Assembly: GCA_023443865.1 (NCBI GenBank)
Contig: JAEZST010000021.1
Location: 1-64,000 of the forward strand
Reading direction: 5' to 3'
DNA: 64,000 nucleotides
Origin: Spirochaetota bacterium
GTDB taxonomy: Bacteria; Spirochaetota; Spirochaetia; Treponematales; Treponemataceae
Below the pieces are notes generated by a model. That model made no database searches. It saw only the letters and a program-made list of their open reading frames with translations, and had not been told where the DNA came from. Shown piece after piece: positions 41,718-51,295 of this stretch. How positions within the stretch are numbered: position 1 is the first letter of the stretch; each line of letters begins with the position of its first letter. The position numbers and the translations under genes are program-made.

Positions 41718-43495
41718 GGAGCCCATCCGTCTCCCGCGCCTTCCTGTTTTTGGCGGGCTCTCTCCTACTCTGGGCTTCCTGCTCCACGGCTCCGCGTCCT
41801 TCCGCCGCCGCCGGGCCCGCCGCCTTGTCGGGAAAGAAGGAGCAGGGCCAAGGCGCGGAGGTTTCCCCGGTATCCGCGGGTAACGGGACAGGGACGCCCC
41901 TCACGGTTCCGACACGTGAAGAGCTCAAGAAAAACGACGCCGACGCCGGGATCGTGACCCTGCTCGAGCGGGCCACGCCGACCGCCATTCGCGAGGCGGT
42001 TGACCTCGTTCGCCGCGATCCCAAGGGCATGACCGACCGTAACCGCATATTCCTCGCCGTGGCGGGGGAACTCATGAAGATCCTGTATCCCCTGGAATCC
42101 GCGGACTGGCAAATGCCCTCCATTCCGGACAACGATCCGTGGACCCAAGCTATCCGCTCTTCGCGATTGGGAGTGTACGATTACAACACGGGCAACGCCG
42201 ATTTCCTTTCCCGCGTATTGCCCTCGCTCGTCCTCTTCATTTCGCCGACGAGTACCGATTTTTATCCCGAGGCGAAAAAGGCCCTCGCGTCGGCCGCGGC
42301 CGCGAACCCCTCCTCGGTCATGCCCCCGCTTTTTTTGGGAATCATCGCCGAACGCTCAGAAGGCCTCGCGGCCTCCGCGTCCTGGTACCGAAAGGCCTGG
42401 GAAACGGACAATGGCTGTTACCCGGCCGGCGAGGGCCTCGTTCGCGCCTTGATCGCATCGGGAGACGGGAAAAACGCGTTCCCCGTGGCAAAGTCGCTGT
42501 ACGACCGCTATCCGGAGGTTCCGGAAATGCTAAAGCTGTGCGCTGAATCGGCGTTTTCCGCGGAAAATTGGGATACAGCCGATCCCTATATCCTTCAGGT
42601 GCTCAAAGCCGAACCCGCCAATACCGAGTACCTGCTCATGCGCGCCCGTATCCTGGTGGAGCGGAAAGACTACCTGAAGGCAAATTCCCTCCTCGACGCC
42701 TACGCTACCGTCGACAAAACCGGCCGGTCCTATCTTATTCTCAAGGCGAGGGTGTTGCGTGAGTGGAACAAAAACCTCGTTTCCGCCATTGGCATTCTGG
42801 AAGACGCCGACCGCAGATATCCCGACGACCGCGATATAATGCTTGCCTCGGCGGAGCTCTCCTACCAAACCGGGAAAACGGTAAACGGCGCCGGAGGGCG
42901 CGATTTCGTGCGTCGCGTTCTGGCGACGGAACCGAACAATCCGAAGGCCCTCGCGTTGCTGGCGAACGACTATATCGGTAAGCAAGCCTGGACCGACGCC
43001 CTGGGGACCACCGCGGCGCTCATAGCACTGGATCAGGGCGCCGACAGCCTTTCCCTCCGCCTTCGCGCCCTCATAGGCGCCGCCCGCTTCGACGAGGCGC
43101 TCACCCTATCGAAACGTCTCTATGACCAGTCGCCCGATTCCGAGTCCGCCGTGTCCTGGCGCCTTGAGGCCCTCATCGGTTCCGGAGACCGCAACGCCGC
43201 TTCCGCACTTATCGCAACCCGGCTCGGCGACGCGCCCGCGGCCCTGAAAAGCAGGCTTTATTTCTATAAAAGCGCCCTCGAGACCGATCCCGACGCGCAG
43301 CTGGCGGCCCTTCGCTCAAGCCTGCTCGCCGATCCCCGGAACGTGGATTCCCTCTACGCCACGTATCGCTGGTATTATGGGCGAAAGGATTGGAGGAAGG
43401 CGCAGTACTATCTCAAGCAAGTGATTGCCATTTCGCCGGGCAATGAGCAGTACGCGAAACTTCTCGCGCAATTGGACGATTTGCTTGCCCAGTGA
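41714..43495 (+). CDS. Large TPR lipoprotein
   Basis: The ATG at 41714 overlaps the stop of the membrane protein gene and begins a lipoprotein signal (FLAGSLLLWASC). The 593-residue protein is a run of TPR-like helical repeats, for example YPAGEGLVRALIASGDGKNA, VPEMLKLCAESAFSAENWDTAD and WRKAQYYLKQVIAISPGNEQY. It probably forms a superhelix for protein contacts at a membrane. Similar proteins are common in spirochaetes. It is followed by the rubredoxin gene. Confidence 0.8.
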   Translation: MRSPSVSRAFLFLAGSLLLWASCSTAPRPSAAAGPAALSGKKEQGQGAEVSPVSAGNGTGTPLTVPTREELKKNDADAGIVTLLERATPTAIREAVDLVRRDPKGMTDRNRIFLAVAGELMKILYPLESADWQMPSIPDNDPWTQAIRSSRLGVYDYNTGNADFLSRVLPSLVLFISPTSTDFYPEAKKALASAAAANPSSVMPPLFLGIIAERSEGLAASASWYRKAWETDNGCYPAGEGLVRALIASGDGKNAFPVAKSLYDRYPEVPEMLKLCAESAFSAENWDTADPYILQVLKAEPANTEYLLMRARILVERKDYLKANSLLDAYATVDKTGRSYLILKARVLREWNKNLVSAIGILEDADRRYPDDRDIMLASAELSYQTGKTVNGAGGRDFVRRVLATEPNNPKALALLANDYIGKQAWTDALGTTAALIALDQGADSLSLRLRALIGAARFDEALTLSKRLYDQSPDSESAVSWRLEALIGSGDRNAASALIATRLGDAPAALKSRLYFYKSALETDPDAQLAALRSSLLADPRNVDSLYATYRWYYGRKDWRKAQYYLKQVIAISPGNEQYAKLLAQLDDLLAQ

Positions 43496-43548
43496 CGGGT
43501 TTGACCGTATACTTTTAGCATCGACTTTTCGTTAAAGGAGTGAGAAAC

Positions 43549-43707
43549 ATGAAGAAGTACGTATGCGACCTTTGCGGATATGAATACGACCCCGCGGTCG
43601 GCGATCCCGATAACGGCATTGCCCCGGGCACTGCCTTCGAGGACCTTCCCGAAGACTGGGTTTGCCCGGTGTGCGGCGCGGGTAAGGAAAGCTTTTCAGA
43701 AGTCTGA
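43549..43707 (+). CDS. Rubredoxin
   Basis: This 52-residue protein is a full rubredoxin. It has the two iron-binding pairs CDLCGYEYDP near the start and CPVCGAGKE near the end, and the conserved aromatic spacing between them (FEDLPEDWVCP). Four cysteines hold one iron atom that carries single electrons. In anaerobes rubredoxin often feeds oxygen- or peroxide-reducing enzymes. TAAAGGAG precedes the ATG. It is followed after nine bases by a small helical protein gene. Confidence 0.95.
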   Translation: MKKYVCDLCGYEYDPAVGDPDNGIAPGTAFEDLPEDWVCPVCGAGKESFSEV

Positions 43708-43716
43708 GGTAGGACC

Positions 43717-44004
43717 ATGATATCGAGAGACGACGCCATCGCCACCATCGGTTACGACGGCAACGCGGCCTTGGTGGACCGGGCCGTAAAAAAACGGTGC
43801 GCGGGCATGACCACCGCGCAGTTGGCCGAAGCCGGCCTGTACCGGGCGGCGGCGGCCTCGGCGCTATTTGCCGATTCTGCCGAGGAATTGGCGCTGGTAG
43901 CGGCTATTTACAATAAGGCCGCGGGAACTACCTATCCGGTGGAAGCCATGTCGAAGCTTTTCGGCGTTACGAAACCCACGCTGAGCCGGACCCTCGCGCT
44001 CTGA
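43717..44004 (+). CDS. Small Ala-rich protein of unknown function
   Basis: I do not recognise this 95-residue protein. It is rich in alanine and helical, and its end (VEAMSKLFGVTKPTLSRTLAL) looks like a helix-turn-helix motif. AGGTAGGACC comes before the ATG. It begins nine bases after the rubredoxin stop and is followed by a strong terminator, so it is the last gene of the rubredoxin transcript. A DNA-binding or redox-linked regulatory role is possible but unproven. Confidence 0.6.
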   Translation: MISRDDAIATIGYDGNAALVDRAVKKRCAGMTTAQLAEAGLYRAAAASALFADSAEELALVAAIYNKAAGTTYPVEAMSKLFGVTKPTLSRTLAL

Positions 44005-44026
44005 TTATCGTCGTTTTCGCGACGGC

Positions 44027-44056
44027 CGTGCCTCCCGAGGCACGGCTTTTTTTTAC
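44027..44056 (+). terminator. Rho-independent terminator after the rubredoxin operon
   Basis: GCCGTGCCTC and GAGGCACGGC form a perfect stem and are followed by eight T at 44049-44056. Confidence 0.9.
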
Positions 44057-44129
44057 CTTGACTGGTTTTCCGTGAGTATGATACCTTGTTTCAAGACTAT
44101 TTTTTTCAATGTCCCAAGGAAGTGTTTTT

Positions 44130-44513
44130 ATGAATTTCATGCCCTTAGCGCAGGTGAGTTCATCCCAGAACTCCATTTTTATGCCGATCGTGACCTTCGG
44201 TCTCGTGTTCGTCATCTTCTACCTTTTCATTATTCGGCCCCAAAACAAGAAGCAAAAAGAAACCGAAAAGATGATCTCCGCCGTGAAGAAGGGCGATAAG
44301 ATCGTGACTATCGGCGGGATTCACGGCGAGGTTACCTCTACCAAGGAAAAAAGCGTGATCGTGAAGGTAGACGAAGACTGCAAGATCGAATTCAGCCGTT
44401 CCGCAATCGCTTCGGTGGTCGTAGACGAAAAAGCGGAAAAACCCGCTAAGTCCGCGAAAGCGTCGAAAAAAGACGCGGCAAAAACCGAAACCTCCGCCGA
44501 AGAGGCGAAATAA
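44130..44513 (+). CDS. yajC: Preprotein translocase subunit YajC
   Basis: I chose the ATG at 44130, which lies eight bases after AAGGAAG, giving 127 residues. One membrane helix (MPIVTFGLVFVIFYLFII) is followed by RPQNKKQKE and a small domain with GDKIVTIGGIHGEV, which is the YajC signature. The C-terminal 30 residues are Ala/Lys-rich and low in complexity. YajC binds SecD and SecF in the inner membrane, and their genes follow directly. Confidence 0.95.
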   Translation: MNFMPLAQVSSSQNSIFMPIVTFGLVFVIFYLFIIRPQNKKQKETEKMISAVKKGDKIVTIGGIHGEVTSTKEKSVIVKVDEDCKIEFSRSAIASVVVDEKAEKPAKSAKASKKDAAKTETSAEEAK

Positions 44514-44589
44514 ACCGTACTATTTGAAAGGCCCTCCGGATTCGAATTTCCGGGGGATCGCGCTTTCATTGGAAATCTGGAGTTAGATT

Positions 44590-46326
44590 ATGAGCAAACG
44601 AAGCCGGTTGGTACTCATTCTGGTGGTTCTTGCGACGTGCTTTGCGTTCTTGTGGCCCTCAGTAAAATGGTATTTCGTCACGCCGAAGGAAGATCAGGCC
44701 CTCGCCCTCGGTTCCCGCGAAAAGATAAAGGATTATGCCCGCAATATGGCCGTGGCCGATCTGAAAGCCCTGATGGCCGACGCCCGCGCCGAAAAGACCG
44801 ATCCGGTCGATCCCCGGTACGACGCGCTGATTAAGGAAGCCGTCAAGACCTATAAGGCAATCAAGGAACCGGTTCCCCAAGCCTGGACCGCCGCCGCGCT
44901 CCTTCATGCCTTCTCGTCGGAATCCGACGTGCAGAACGTGCTTGAGGATAATTACCGAAACCGCATTCTCTCCATCAAGAAAACCCAGTCGAGCGCGGTT
45001 AAGCTCGGTCTGGACCTTTCCGGCGGTATGAGCATCATTATCAAGGCCGATCTCGACGCGGCCGCGGCAAGCCAGAAAGAGGCCATTACCGATATGGCTA
45101 CCTTCAAGAAGGACGCCATGGCGCAGGCCATGGATATCCTCAACAGCCGCATCGATAAGTTCGGCCTTTCCGAACCGGTCATCCGCCAACAGGGCGAAGA
45201 CCGCATTTACATTGAAATCCCCGGCGCCGCCGATTCGGACCGCATCAATTCCCTCATTATGGGCAAGGGCATGCTTTCGTTCCACATCGTCGATTCCGAG
45301 GCCTCCGCCGCCTTCAACGAGTATTACCAACAGCACCCGACGAGCACCTTCGACGCGGAATACAATCTGCTCGATCCCTCCATCGTTCCCGCCGACGGCA
45401 TGCTCCTGGGCACCTACGTCAAGGACTCCTACGGCCTGGACGAGCGCACGGGCTTTTTGGTCGTTAAAAAGGAAGTGGGCCTCGAAGGCAAGCATATTCA
45501 GGCCGCTACCACCACCCGGAACAGCATTTCCGGCCAGCCCGAGGTCAATTTCGAGCTCGATTCCGAAGGGACCAAGATATTCGCCGACCTGACCGCCAAA
45601 AACGTCAATCAGCGCATGGCGATCGTTTCGGACGACAAGATCAAGAGCTATCCCAATATCGAAGAGCCCATTCCCGGCGGTCAGGTCCGGATTTCCGGCT
45701 TTGACGTCAGCGAAGCGGAGAATATCAAGGCAGTGCTTCGGACTGCTTGGCTCAGCGTTCCCCTCAGCCTCGAAAACCAACAGGTTATCGGCGCGAGCAT
45801 GGGAGCCGAAGCGATCAAGCAGGGCTTGTGGGCCCTGGTGTTCGGACTCACCGCGGTGTTGATTTTCATGCTGCTCTATTACCGGGGCGCCGGATTCAAC
45901 GCCTGCGTGGCGCAGATTATCAACCTCTTCATCCTGTTCAGCGTGCTTTCCGCCCTCAATCTTACCCTGACCCTTCCGTCCATCGCCGGTATGATCCTGA
46001 CCATCGGTATGGCCGTTGACGCCAACGTCGTGGTGTTCGAGCGCATCAAGGACGAACTTCGCCTCAACAAGGGCCGCTCCGCCTCTATCACCGCCGGGTT
46101 TGACCACGCGTTCTGGGCGATCATGGACTCGAACATTACCACCTTTATCGCGGCGGTGTTCCTTTCCCAGCTCGGTACCGGTTCCATCCGGGGCTTCGCG
46201 TACAGCCTCGCGATCGGCGTCGTGTCCTCGGTGTTCACCGCGCTCTTCGTTTCGCGGCTTATCTTCGATTTCGATACTGATGTCATGAAGCGCAAGAACG
46301 TGAGCATCAGCTGGAGGATCAAATAA
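44590..46326 (+). CDS. secD: Protein translocase subunit SecD
   Basis: This 578-residue protein has one N-terminal helix and the P1 region start LGLDLSGGMSIIIKADLD near 137-154. A periplasmic domain follows to about 395, and five membrane helices in the C-terminal part include the GMILTIGMAVDANVVVFERIKDE segment with the conserved proton-path Asp. SecD uses the proton gradient to help pull preproteins through SecYEG. Its stop overlaps the secF start by one base (TAATG). Confidence 0.97.
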   Translation: MSKRSRLVLILVVLATCFAFLWPSVKWYFVTPKEDQALALGSREKIKDYARNMAVADLKALMADARAEKTDPVDPRYDALIKEAVKTYKAIKEPVPQAWTAAALLHAFSSESDVQNVLEDNYRNRILSIKKTQSSAVKLGLDLSGGMSIIIKADLDAAAASQKEAITDMATFKKDAMAQAMDILNSRIDKFGLSEPVIRQQGEDRIYIEIPGAADSDRINSLIMGKGMLSFHIVDSEASAAFNEYYQQHPTSTFDAEYNLLDPSIVPADGMLLGTYVKDSYGLDERTGFLVVKKEVGLEGKHIQAATTTRNSISGQPEVNFELDSEGTKIFADLTAKNVNQRMAIVSDDKIKSYPNIEEPIPGGQVRISGFDVSEAENIKAVLRTAWLSVPLSLENQQVIGASMGAEAIKQGLWALVFGLTAVLIFMLLYYRGAGFNACVAQIINLFILFSVLSALNLTLTLPSIAGMILTIGMAVDANVVVFERIKDELRLNKGRSASITAGFDHAFWAIMDSNITTFIAAVFLSQLGTGSIRGFAYSLAIGVVSSVFTALFVSRLIFDFDTDVMKRKNVSISWRIK

Positions 46327-47567
46327 TGAAAAAGGTCATTAAATTCAGCTCCTTGTTCCTTCCCTTCGCGATCATGAGTTCGGTAATCATCGTTTCCGGG
46401 CTCGTGGGCCTTTTTGTACGGGGCATCAATCTCGGCATTGACTTTCAGGCCGGCTTTGTCGAAAAGGTGCGCATAGCGCCCACCGCTTTCTCCCTTACGT
46501 ATCAGGGAACCCAGTCGGTCAGCGTCGATCAGGGGAACAACGGACTCTCGTTCGTCATGACCGGCGTCGGCGGTTCGGATAACCAGACCGTGACCTTCTC
46601 CTACGCCGATTATCCGGATCTAGGCTCCTTCTCCGCCGCGGCCTCGCAGATTCCCGGCGTGGGAGTGAACCTCCTGGCTCCCGTGGGGACCGCCCTGAAG
46701 GGAACCTTCCCCGATTCCGAGACCTCGTCGCGGCTCGACGCCGATCCCTACGCGTTCCACTACGTGAGCGCCGATGCCCCCATTATCTCCTCCGACGAGA
46801 TTCGCGGCGTGATCGCCGCCTATCCCAACGCGTCGGTGCAGGTGCTCGGAAAGCCCCAGGACCGGGCCTTCCAGATTCGCATCAAGGATGACGGCACTGA
46901 CGACAACGCCAGCGTTACGATCCGCGCGAACCTCAAGAAGGCCTTCGACGCGGCCTACGGTCCCGCGAACTACGCGGTAATCGGAACCGACTTCGTCGGC
47001 GCCCGTCTCTCGCAGTCCCTCGCGGGCAACACCGTATGGCTCGTTCTCGCGACCCTCGCCCTGATTTGGGTGTACGCCACCGTCCGTTTCCGCTGGGACT
47101 TCGCACTCGGCGCGGTACTCGCGGTCATGCACGACGCGCTGATCATGGTGACCTTCATCGTATGGACCCAGATGCAGTTCAATTCCATTACGATCGCGGC
47201 GATTCTCACGATCATCGGTTACTCGATCAACGACACCATCGTCGTGTACGACCGAATCCGCGAGATCATGAAGATCCGCCCGGACTTGAACATGACCGAG
47301 GTTCTGAATACCGCCCAGTCGGAGATTCTCGGACGCACGATCATCACCACGGCGACCACCATGCTTGCCGTCATTTCCCTTTTCGTGTTCACCTCCGGCG
47401 ACATGAAGGATTTTGCCCTTTCCCTTATCGTGGGAATGGTCAGCGGCGCGTACTCCACGATTTACATCGCGAGCGCGTTCATCAACTTCGTTTCCAAGTT
47501 CCGCAAGGATAAGGGCTTGCTCCGGGAAAAACCCGCGAAACTCGCCTCGTCCGGCGAACTCGTGTAA
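46326..47567 (+). CDS. secF: Protein translocase subunit SecF
   Basis: This 413-residue protein starts with one helix followed by the SecF mark INLGIDFQAGF. A longer periplasmic domain than usual spans about 45-225. C-terminal helices include AAILTIIGYSINDTIVVYDRIRE. Standard SecF proteins have about 300 residues, so the periplasmic insert is about 100 residues longer. Tandem hairpins follow the gene. Confidence 0.96.
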   Translation: MKKVIKFSSLFLPFAIMSSVIIVSGLVGLFVRGINLGIDFQAGFVEKVRIAPTAFSLTYQGTQSVSVDQGNNGLSFVMTGVGGSDNQTVTFSYADYPDLGSFSAAASQIPGVGVNLLAPVGTALKGTFPDSETSSRLDADPYAFHYVSADAPIISSDEIRGVIAAYPNASVQVLGKPQDRAFQIRIKDDGTDDNASVTIRANLKKAFDAAYGPANYAVIGTDFVGARLSQSLAGNTVWLVLATLALIWVYATVRFRWDFALGAVLAVMHDALIMVTFIVWTQMQFNSITIAAILTIIGYSINDTIVVYDRIREIMKIRPDLNMTEVLNTAQSEILGRTIITTATTMLAVISLFVFTSGDMKDFALSLIVGMVSGAYSTIYIASAFINFVSKFRKDKGLLREKPAKLASSGELV

Positions 47568-47630
47568 CGTCGGCCCGGTGCCGTCCGCGAACGGGAAATG
47601 CCCCGTTCGCGGGAAACGTATCCTGCCTGG

Positions 47631-47664
47631 AAAACCCCCGGAATTTACGCCGGGGGTTTTTTTT
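47631..47664 (+). terminator. Rho-independent terminator after secF
   Basis: AACCCCCG and CCGGGGGTT form the stem around GAATTTACG, followed by a run of T to 47664. A second GC-rich hairpin without T-run (CCGCGAACGGG with CCCGTTCGCGG) lies just before it at about 47584-47611. Confidence 0.85.
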
Positions 47665-47691
47665 ATTTTCAGGCTCGGATACAGTAGGGGC

Positions 47692-48579
47692 ATGAGCGAT
47701 ACATTGAAAATCGTGCGGGCAGACATACTCGGCTACTGCATGGGCGTTCGCCGCGCCGTAGAGGCGGCCGAGCGGGCCTTGCTAGAAAGCCCCATCCGTC
47801 CGGTGTACACCTACGGACCCTTGATACACAATCCCCAGGCCCTTGAGCGTCTTTCCTCGGTGGGCGTGGTTACCCTGGGAGGAGAACCCGACGGCATTCC
47901 CGAAGACTTCGCCGGCGCCTCGGTGGTGATACGCGCCCATGGCGTGCCCCCGGCGGAGCGGAGAATCCTGGAAGCGCGGCATGCCCGCGTCGTGGACGCT
48001 ACCTGTCCCCGCGTCCTTTCCAGCCAAAAGAGGGCCCGGGCGTACCATGAAAAAGGGTACGCGATATTTTTAGCCGGGGACAGAAATCACGGGGAAATCG
48101 CCGGTATCGCGGGCTATGCACCCGGCTGCACCGTGCTCGAGAACCGCGACGACGTTGAGCGTATAGCCGAATGGCCAAAACGGGCCGTGCTGATAAGCCA
48201 AACCACCATCAAGCAAAGCGAGTACGACGCTATCGCGGAGGCCCTTTCTGCCCGCATTAGCGAGCTCGTGGTGCTTGCCACCATCTGTCCGGCCACCCTG
48301 GAGCGGCAAAAGGCGCTGGAAGCGCTGGCCCAGCGGGTAGAGGCCATTATCGTGGTGGGGGGCATGCATTCGGCCAATACGGTGCGCCTCTTTCAGACTG
48401 CCCGCCGCTTGAAACCGGCTTGCTGGCATATCGAAACGCCAGACGAAATTCCTCCCGACATCGCGCGTTATTCCTCCGTGGGAATTACCGCGGGGGCCTC
48501 CACCCCCGACGAGGTTATCGACGCGGTTGAACAAGCACTTCAAAAGGTATACTATACCGGCAAACCCAATCAAAGCTGA
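47692..48579 (+). CDS. ispH: 4-hydroxy-3-methylbut-2-enyl diphosphate reductase
   Basis: The ATG at 47692 gives 295 residues. The three iron-sulfur cysteines are C16 (GYCMGVRRAVE), C105 (DATCPRV) and C199 (ATICPATLERQ). Active-site histidines lie in GPLIHN, RAHGVP and DRNHGE. IspH makes isopentenyl and dimethylallyl diphosphate, the last step of the MEP pathway, with a [4Fe-4S] cluster. The valS gene follows after 21 bases on the same strand. Confidence 0.96.
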   Translation: MSDTLKIVRADILGYCMGVRRAVEAAERALLESPIRPVYTYGPLIHNPQALERLSSVGVVTLGGEPDGIPEDFAGASVVIRAHGVPPAERRILEARHARVVDATCPRVLSSQKRARAYHEKGYAIFLAGDRNHGEIAGIAGYAPGCTVLENRDDVERIAEWPKRAVLISQTTIKQSEYDAIAEALSARISELVVLATICPATLERQKALEALAQRVEAIIVVGGMHSANTVRLFQTARRLKPACWHIETPDEIPPDIARYSSVGITAGASTPDEVIDAVEQALQKVYYTGKPNQS

Positions 48580-48600
48580 TACACAAGGAACGCACGCGAC

Positions 48601-51291
48601 ATGAAGGCGATAGAACTCGAGAAGGCGTACAATCCCAAAGACTTCGAGGACCGTGTCTACGGGGCATGGGAATCGGGGAATTTTTTCAAGCCCAAGAAAC
48701 CGACAAACGGCCGAAAGCCCTTCGTCGTCGTAATACCTCCCCCGAACGTGACCGGCGTCCTTCACATGGGCCACGGACTGAACAATTCCCTCCAGGATAT
48801 CGTCGTGCGGTATCACCGCATGGCGGGAGACCCGACCCTTTGGCTGCCCGGCACCGACCATGCGGGCATTGCCACCCAGAACGTGGTGGAACGGCGCCTC
48901 AAGAAAGAGGGCAAGAGCAAACACGACCTGGGACGCGAGCGGTTTATCGAAAAAACCTGGGAAGTGAAAAATGAGCATCACGCCATCATCACGAACCAGC
49001 TGAAAAAAATCGGCGCGAGCGTCGATTGGTCCCGGGAACGCTTTACCCTGGACGAAGGCCTTTCCGACGCGGTTCGCGAGGTTTTCGTGACGCTGTACGA
49101 ACGGGGCCTCGTGTACCGGGGCAACTACCTGGTGAACTGGTGTCCCTCCTGCGGAACCGCCCTGGCGGACGACGAGGTGGAGCACGAGGATACCAACGGC
49201 GCCATGTACCATATCTGGTACGAGCTTGAAGACGGCCTCGCCATGGGCGACGGCTCGACCAGGATAGAGATCGCGACCACCCGGCCCGAGACCCTTTTGG
49301 GCGATACCGCCGTGGCGGTGCATCCCGAGGATCCGCGGTACGCGGGCCTGGTGGGGATGCGCGTGAAGCTTCCCCTCGCGAACCGCCTCATTCCCGTCGT
49401 CGCCGACGAGTACGTAGACCGAGAATTCGGCACCGGGGTCGTCAAGATTACCCCCGCCCATGACCCCAACGACTGGGAAGTGGCCAAGCGGCACGGCCTT
49501 CCGGTCCTCAATATCCTCAACCCCGACGGCACGCTGAACATCGAAGTGCCCGAGAAATACCGCGGCATGCCGGTAAAGGAAGCCCGAAAGGCCGTTATCG
49601 CCGACCTGACGGAGCTTGGCCTGTTCAAGGACGAGAAGAAAATCGTCCACGCCGTGGGCAAGTGCTACCGCTGCGCCACCGTGGTGGAACCCTACCTCTC
49701 CGACCAGTGGTTCGTGAAAATGAAACCCTTGGCCGACAAGGCCCTGAACGCCTGGAAGAAGGGCGAGATCGTCTTTTATCCCCAGAAATGGGAAAATACC
49801 TACCGGCACTGGATGGAAAACATCCGGGACTGGTGCATCTCCCGCCAGTTATGGTGGGGTCACCGCATTCCGGTGTGGTACTGCCTCGACTGCGGCGAGA
49901 TGATGGTCAGCCGCACCGACGCGACCGTTTGTTCCAAGTGCGCTTCCACCCGGCTCCGGCAGGACCCTGACGTTTTGGACACCTGGTTCTCGAGTTGGCT
50001 GTGGCCTTTCTCGACCCTCGGCTGGCCAGAAAAGACCCCGGATCTCGCCGCCTTCTACCCGACCACCACCCTGGTTACCGCCTACGACATCATCTTCTTC
50101 TGGGTCGCCCGAATGATCATGGCGGGGCTCGAGTTCACGGGCGAGGTGCCGTTCCGCGATATCTACATGCACGGCCTCGTGCGGGATAAGCAGGGGCGGA
50201 AAATGTCGAAGTCCCTGGGAAACGGCATCGATCCTTTGGATATCGTCTCGGAGTACGGGGCCGACGCCCTCAAGTTCACCCTGGCCTTCATGTGCGCCCA
50301 GGGCCAGGACGTGCTCGTGGACTCGGAGTCCTTCAAGCTCGGTTCCCGCTTCGCCAATAAAATATGGAACGCTTCCCGCTATATCCTGGGCAACCTGGAG
50401 GGACGCGAGATCGTATGCGTTCCCCGGGAAAAGCTCACGGAACTCGACCGCTGGATCTGGCACCGGTTCGACGCGGCCGCGGCGAACGTGCGTTCCGCCC
50501 TGGAAGGGTACCGCTATAATGACGGCGCCCAAACCCTCTATGAGTTTTTCTGGAACGACTTTTGCGATTGGTACGTAGAGGCCACGAAACTCTCGTTCCG
50601 TTCGGGCGACGACGCGGAGAAGGATAGGGCGGTTTCGGTGCTCCTTTCGGTGCTGGAAGCCTCGCTGCGCCTCCTTCACCCGTATCTCCCCTTCGTTACC
50701 GAAGAGATATACCGTTTCCTTCCGGAAAACTGCGCCGAAGGGGCCGCGCCGAAAGCCGAGATGCTCATCGGCGCCGCCTATCCCGAGAGCGACAGCGAGC
50801 GCCGCGACGACCAGGCGGAAGCCCGGTTTACCGCGCTTCAGGAACTGGTTCGCTCCGTTCGCGCCCTTCGCGCCGAGTGCGGTATCGATCCTGCCCTGAA
50901 GATCCGCCTTGCCCTCGCGCTTGAAAAGGGCAGCGACGCGGAGGCCGCCCGGGAAAAAACGGACATTATTCAGTTGCTCGCGGGCATTTCGGACATTACC
51001 TTTATACCGACGGCGCAAGACAAACCGAAAGGCGCCATCGGAACCGTCGGCAAGGGCTTTGAGGCCTTCGTCATCGCCGGCGAAGGCGTTGACCCCTCGC
51101 AATTGGTCGCGCGATTCCTCAAGGAAATCGAGAAGGAAAAGAAGAACCTTGAGCGCGTCGAGGGAAAGCTCGCGAACGCGAATTTCATATCCAACGCGCC
51201 CGCGGAAGTCATCGAATCGGAGCGCGAAAAGGTAGCCGAAACGACTCGGCGAATCGCGAAGCTCGGCTCCTACGTAAAGGATCTGCAGTAA
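48601..51291 (+). CDS. valS: Valyl-tRNA synthetase
   Basis: This 896-residue class I synthetase has HMGH at 55-58 (PPNVTGVLHMGHG) and KMSKSLGNG near 533. An editing domain lies between (TTRPETLLGDTAVAVHP). A C-terminal coiled-coil arm (FLKEIEKEKKNLERVEGKLAN) that holds tRNA is typical of ValS. The length is normal. It lies between ispH and an HD-domain gene that starts four bases after its stop. Confidence 0.98.
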   Translation: MKAIELEKAYNPKDFEDRVYGAWESGNFFKPKKPTNGRKPFVVVIPPPNVTGVLHMGHGLNNSLQDIVVRYHRMAGDPTLWLPGTDHAGIATQNVVERRLKKEGKSKHDLGRERFIEKTWEVKNEHHAIITNQLKKIGASVDWSRERFTLDEGLSDAVREVFVTLYERGLVYRGNYLVNWCPSCGTALADDEVEHEDTNGAMYHIWYELEDGLAMGDGSTRIEIATTRPETLLGDTAVAVHPEDPRYAGLVGMRVKLPLANRLIPVVADEYVDREFGTGVVKITPAHDPNDWEVAKRHGLPVLNILNPDGTLNIEVPEKYRGMPVKEARKAVIADLTELGLFKDEKKIVHAVGKCYRCATVVEPYLSDQWFVKMKPLADKALNAWKKGEIVFYPQKWENTYRHWMENIRDWCISRQLWWGHRIPVWYCLDCGEMMVSRTDATVCSKCASTRLRQDPDVLDTWFSSWLWPFSTLGWPEKTPDLAAFYPTTTLVTAYDIIFFWVARMIMAGLEFTGEVPFRDIYMHGLVRDKQGRKMSKSLGNGIDPLDIVSEYGADALKFTLAFMCAQGQDVLVDSESFKLGSRFANKIWNASRYILGNLEGREIVCVPREKLTELDRWIWHRFDAAAANVRSALEGYRYNDGAQTLYEFFWNDFCDWYVEATKLSFRSGDDAEKDRAVSVLLSVLEASLRLLHPYLPFVTEEIYRFLPENCAEGAAPKAEMLIGAAYPESDSERRDDQAEARFTALQELVRSVRALRAECGIDPALKIRLALALEKGSDAEAAREKTDIIQLLAGISDITFIPTAQDKPKGAIGTVGKGFEAFVIAGEGVDPSQLVARFLKEIEKEKKNLERVEGKLANANFISNAPAEVIESEREKVAETTRRIAKLGSYVKDLQ

Positions 51292-51295
51292 CGAC

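Noticed and set aside
44659..47726. Long open frames antisense to secD and secF.
   Set aside because: Shadow frames of well-conserved genes, with no motif or ribosome site.
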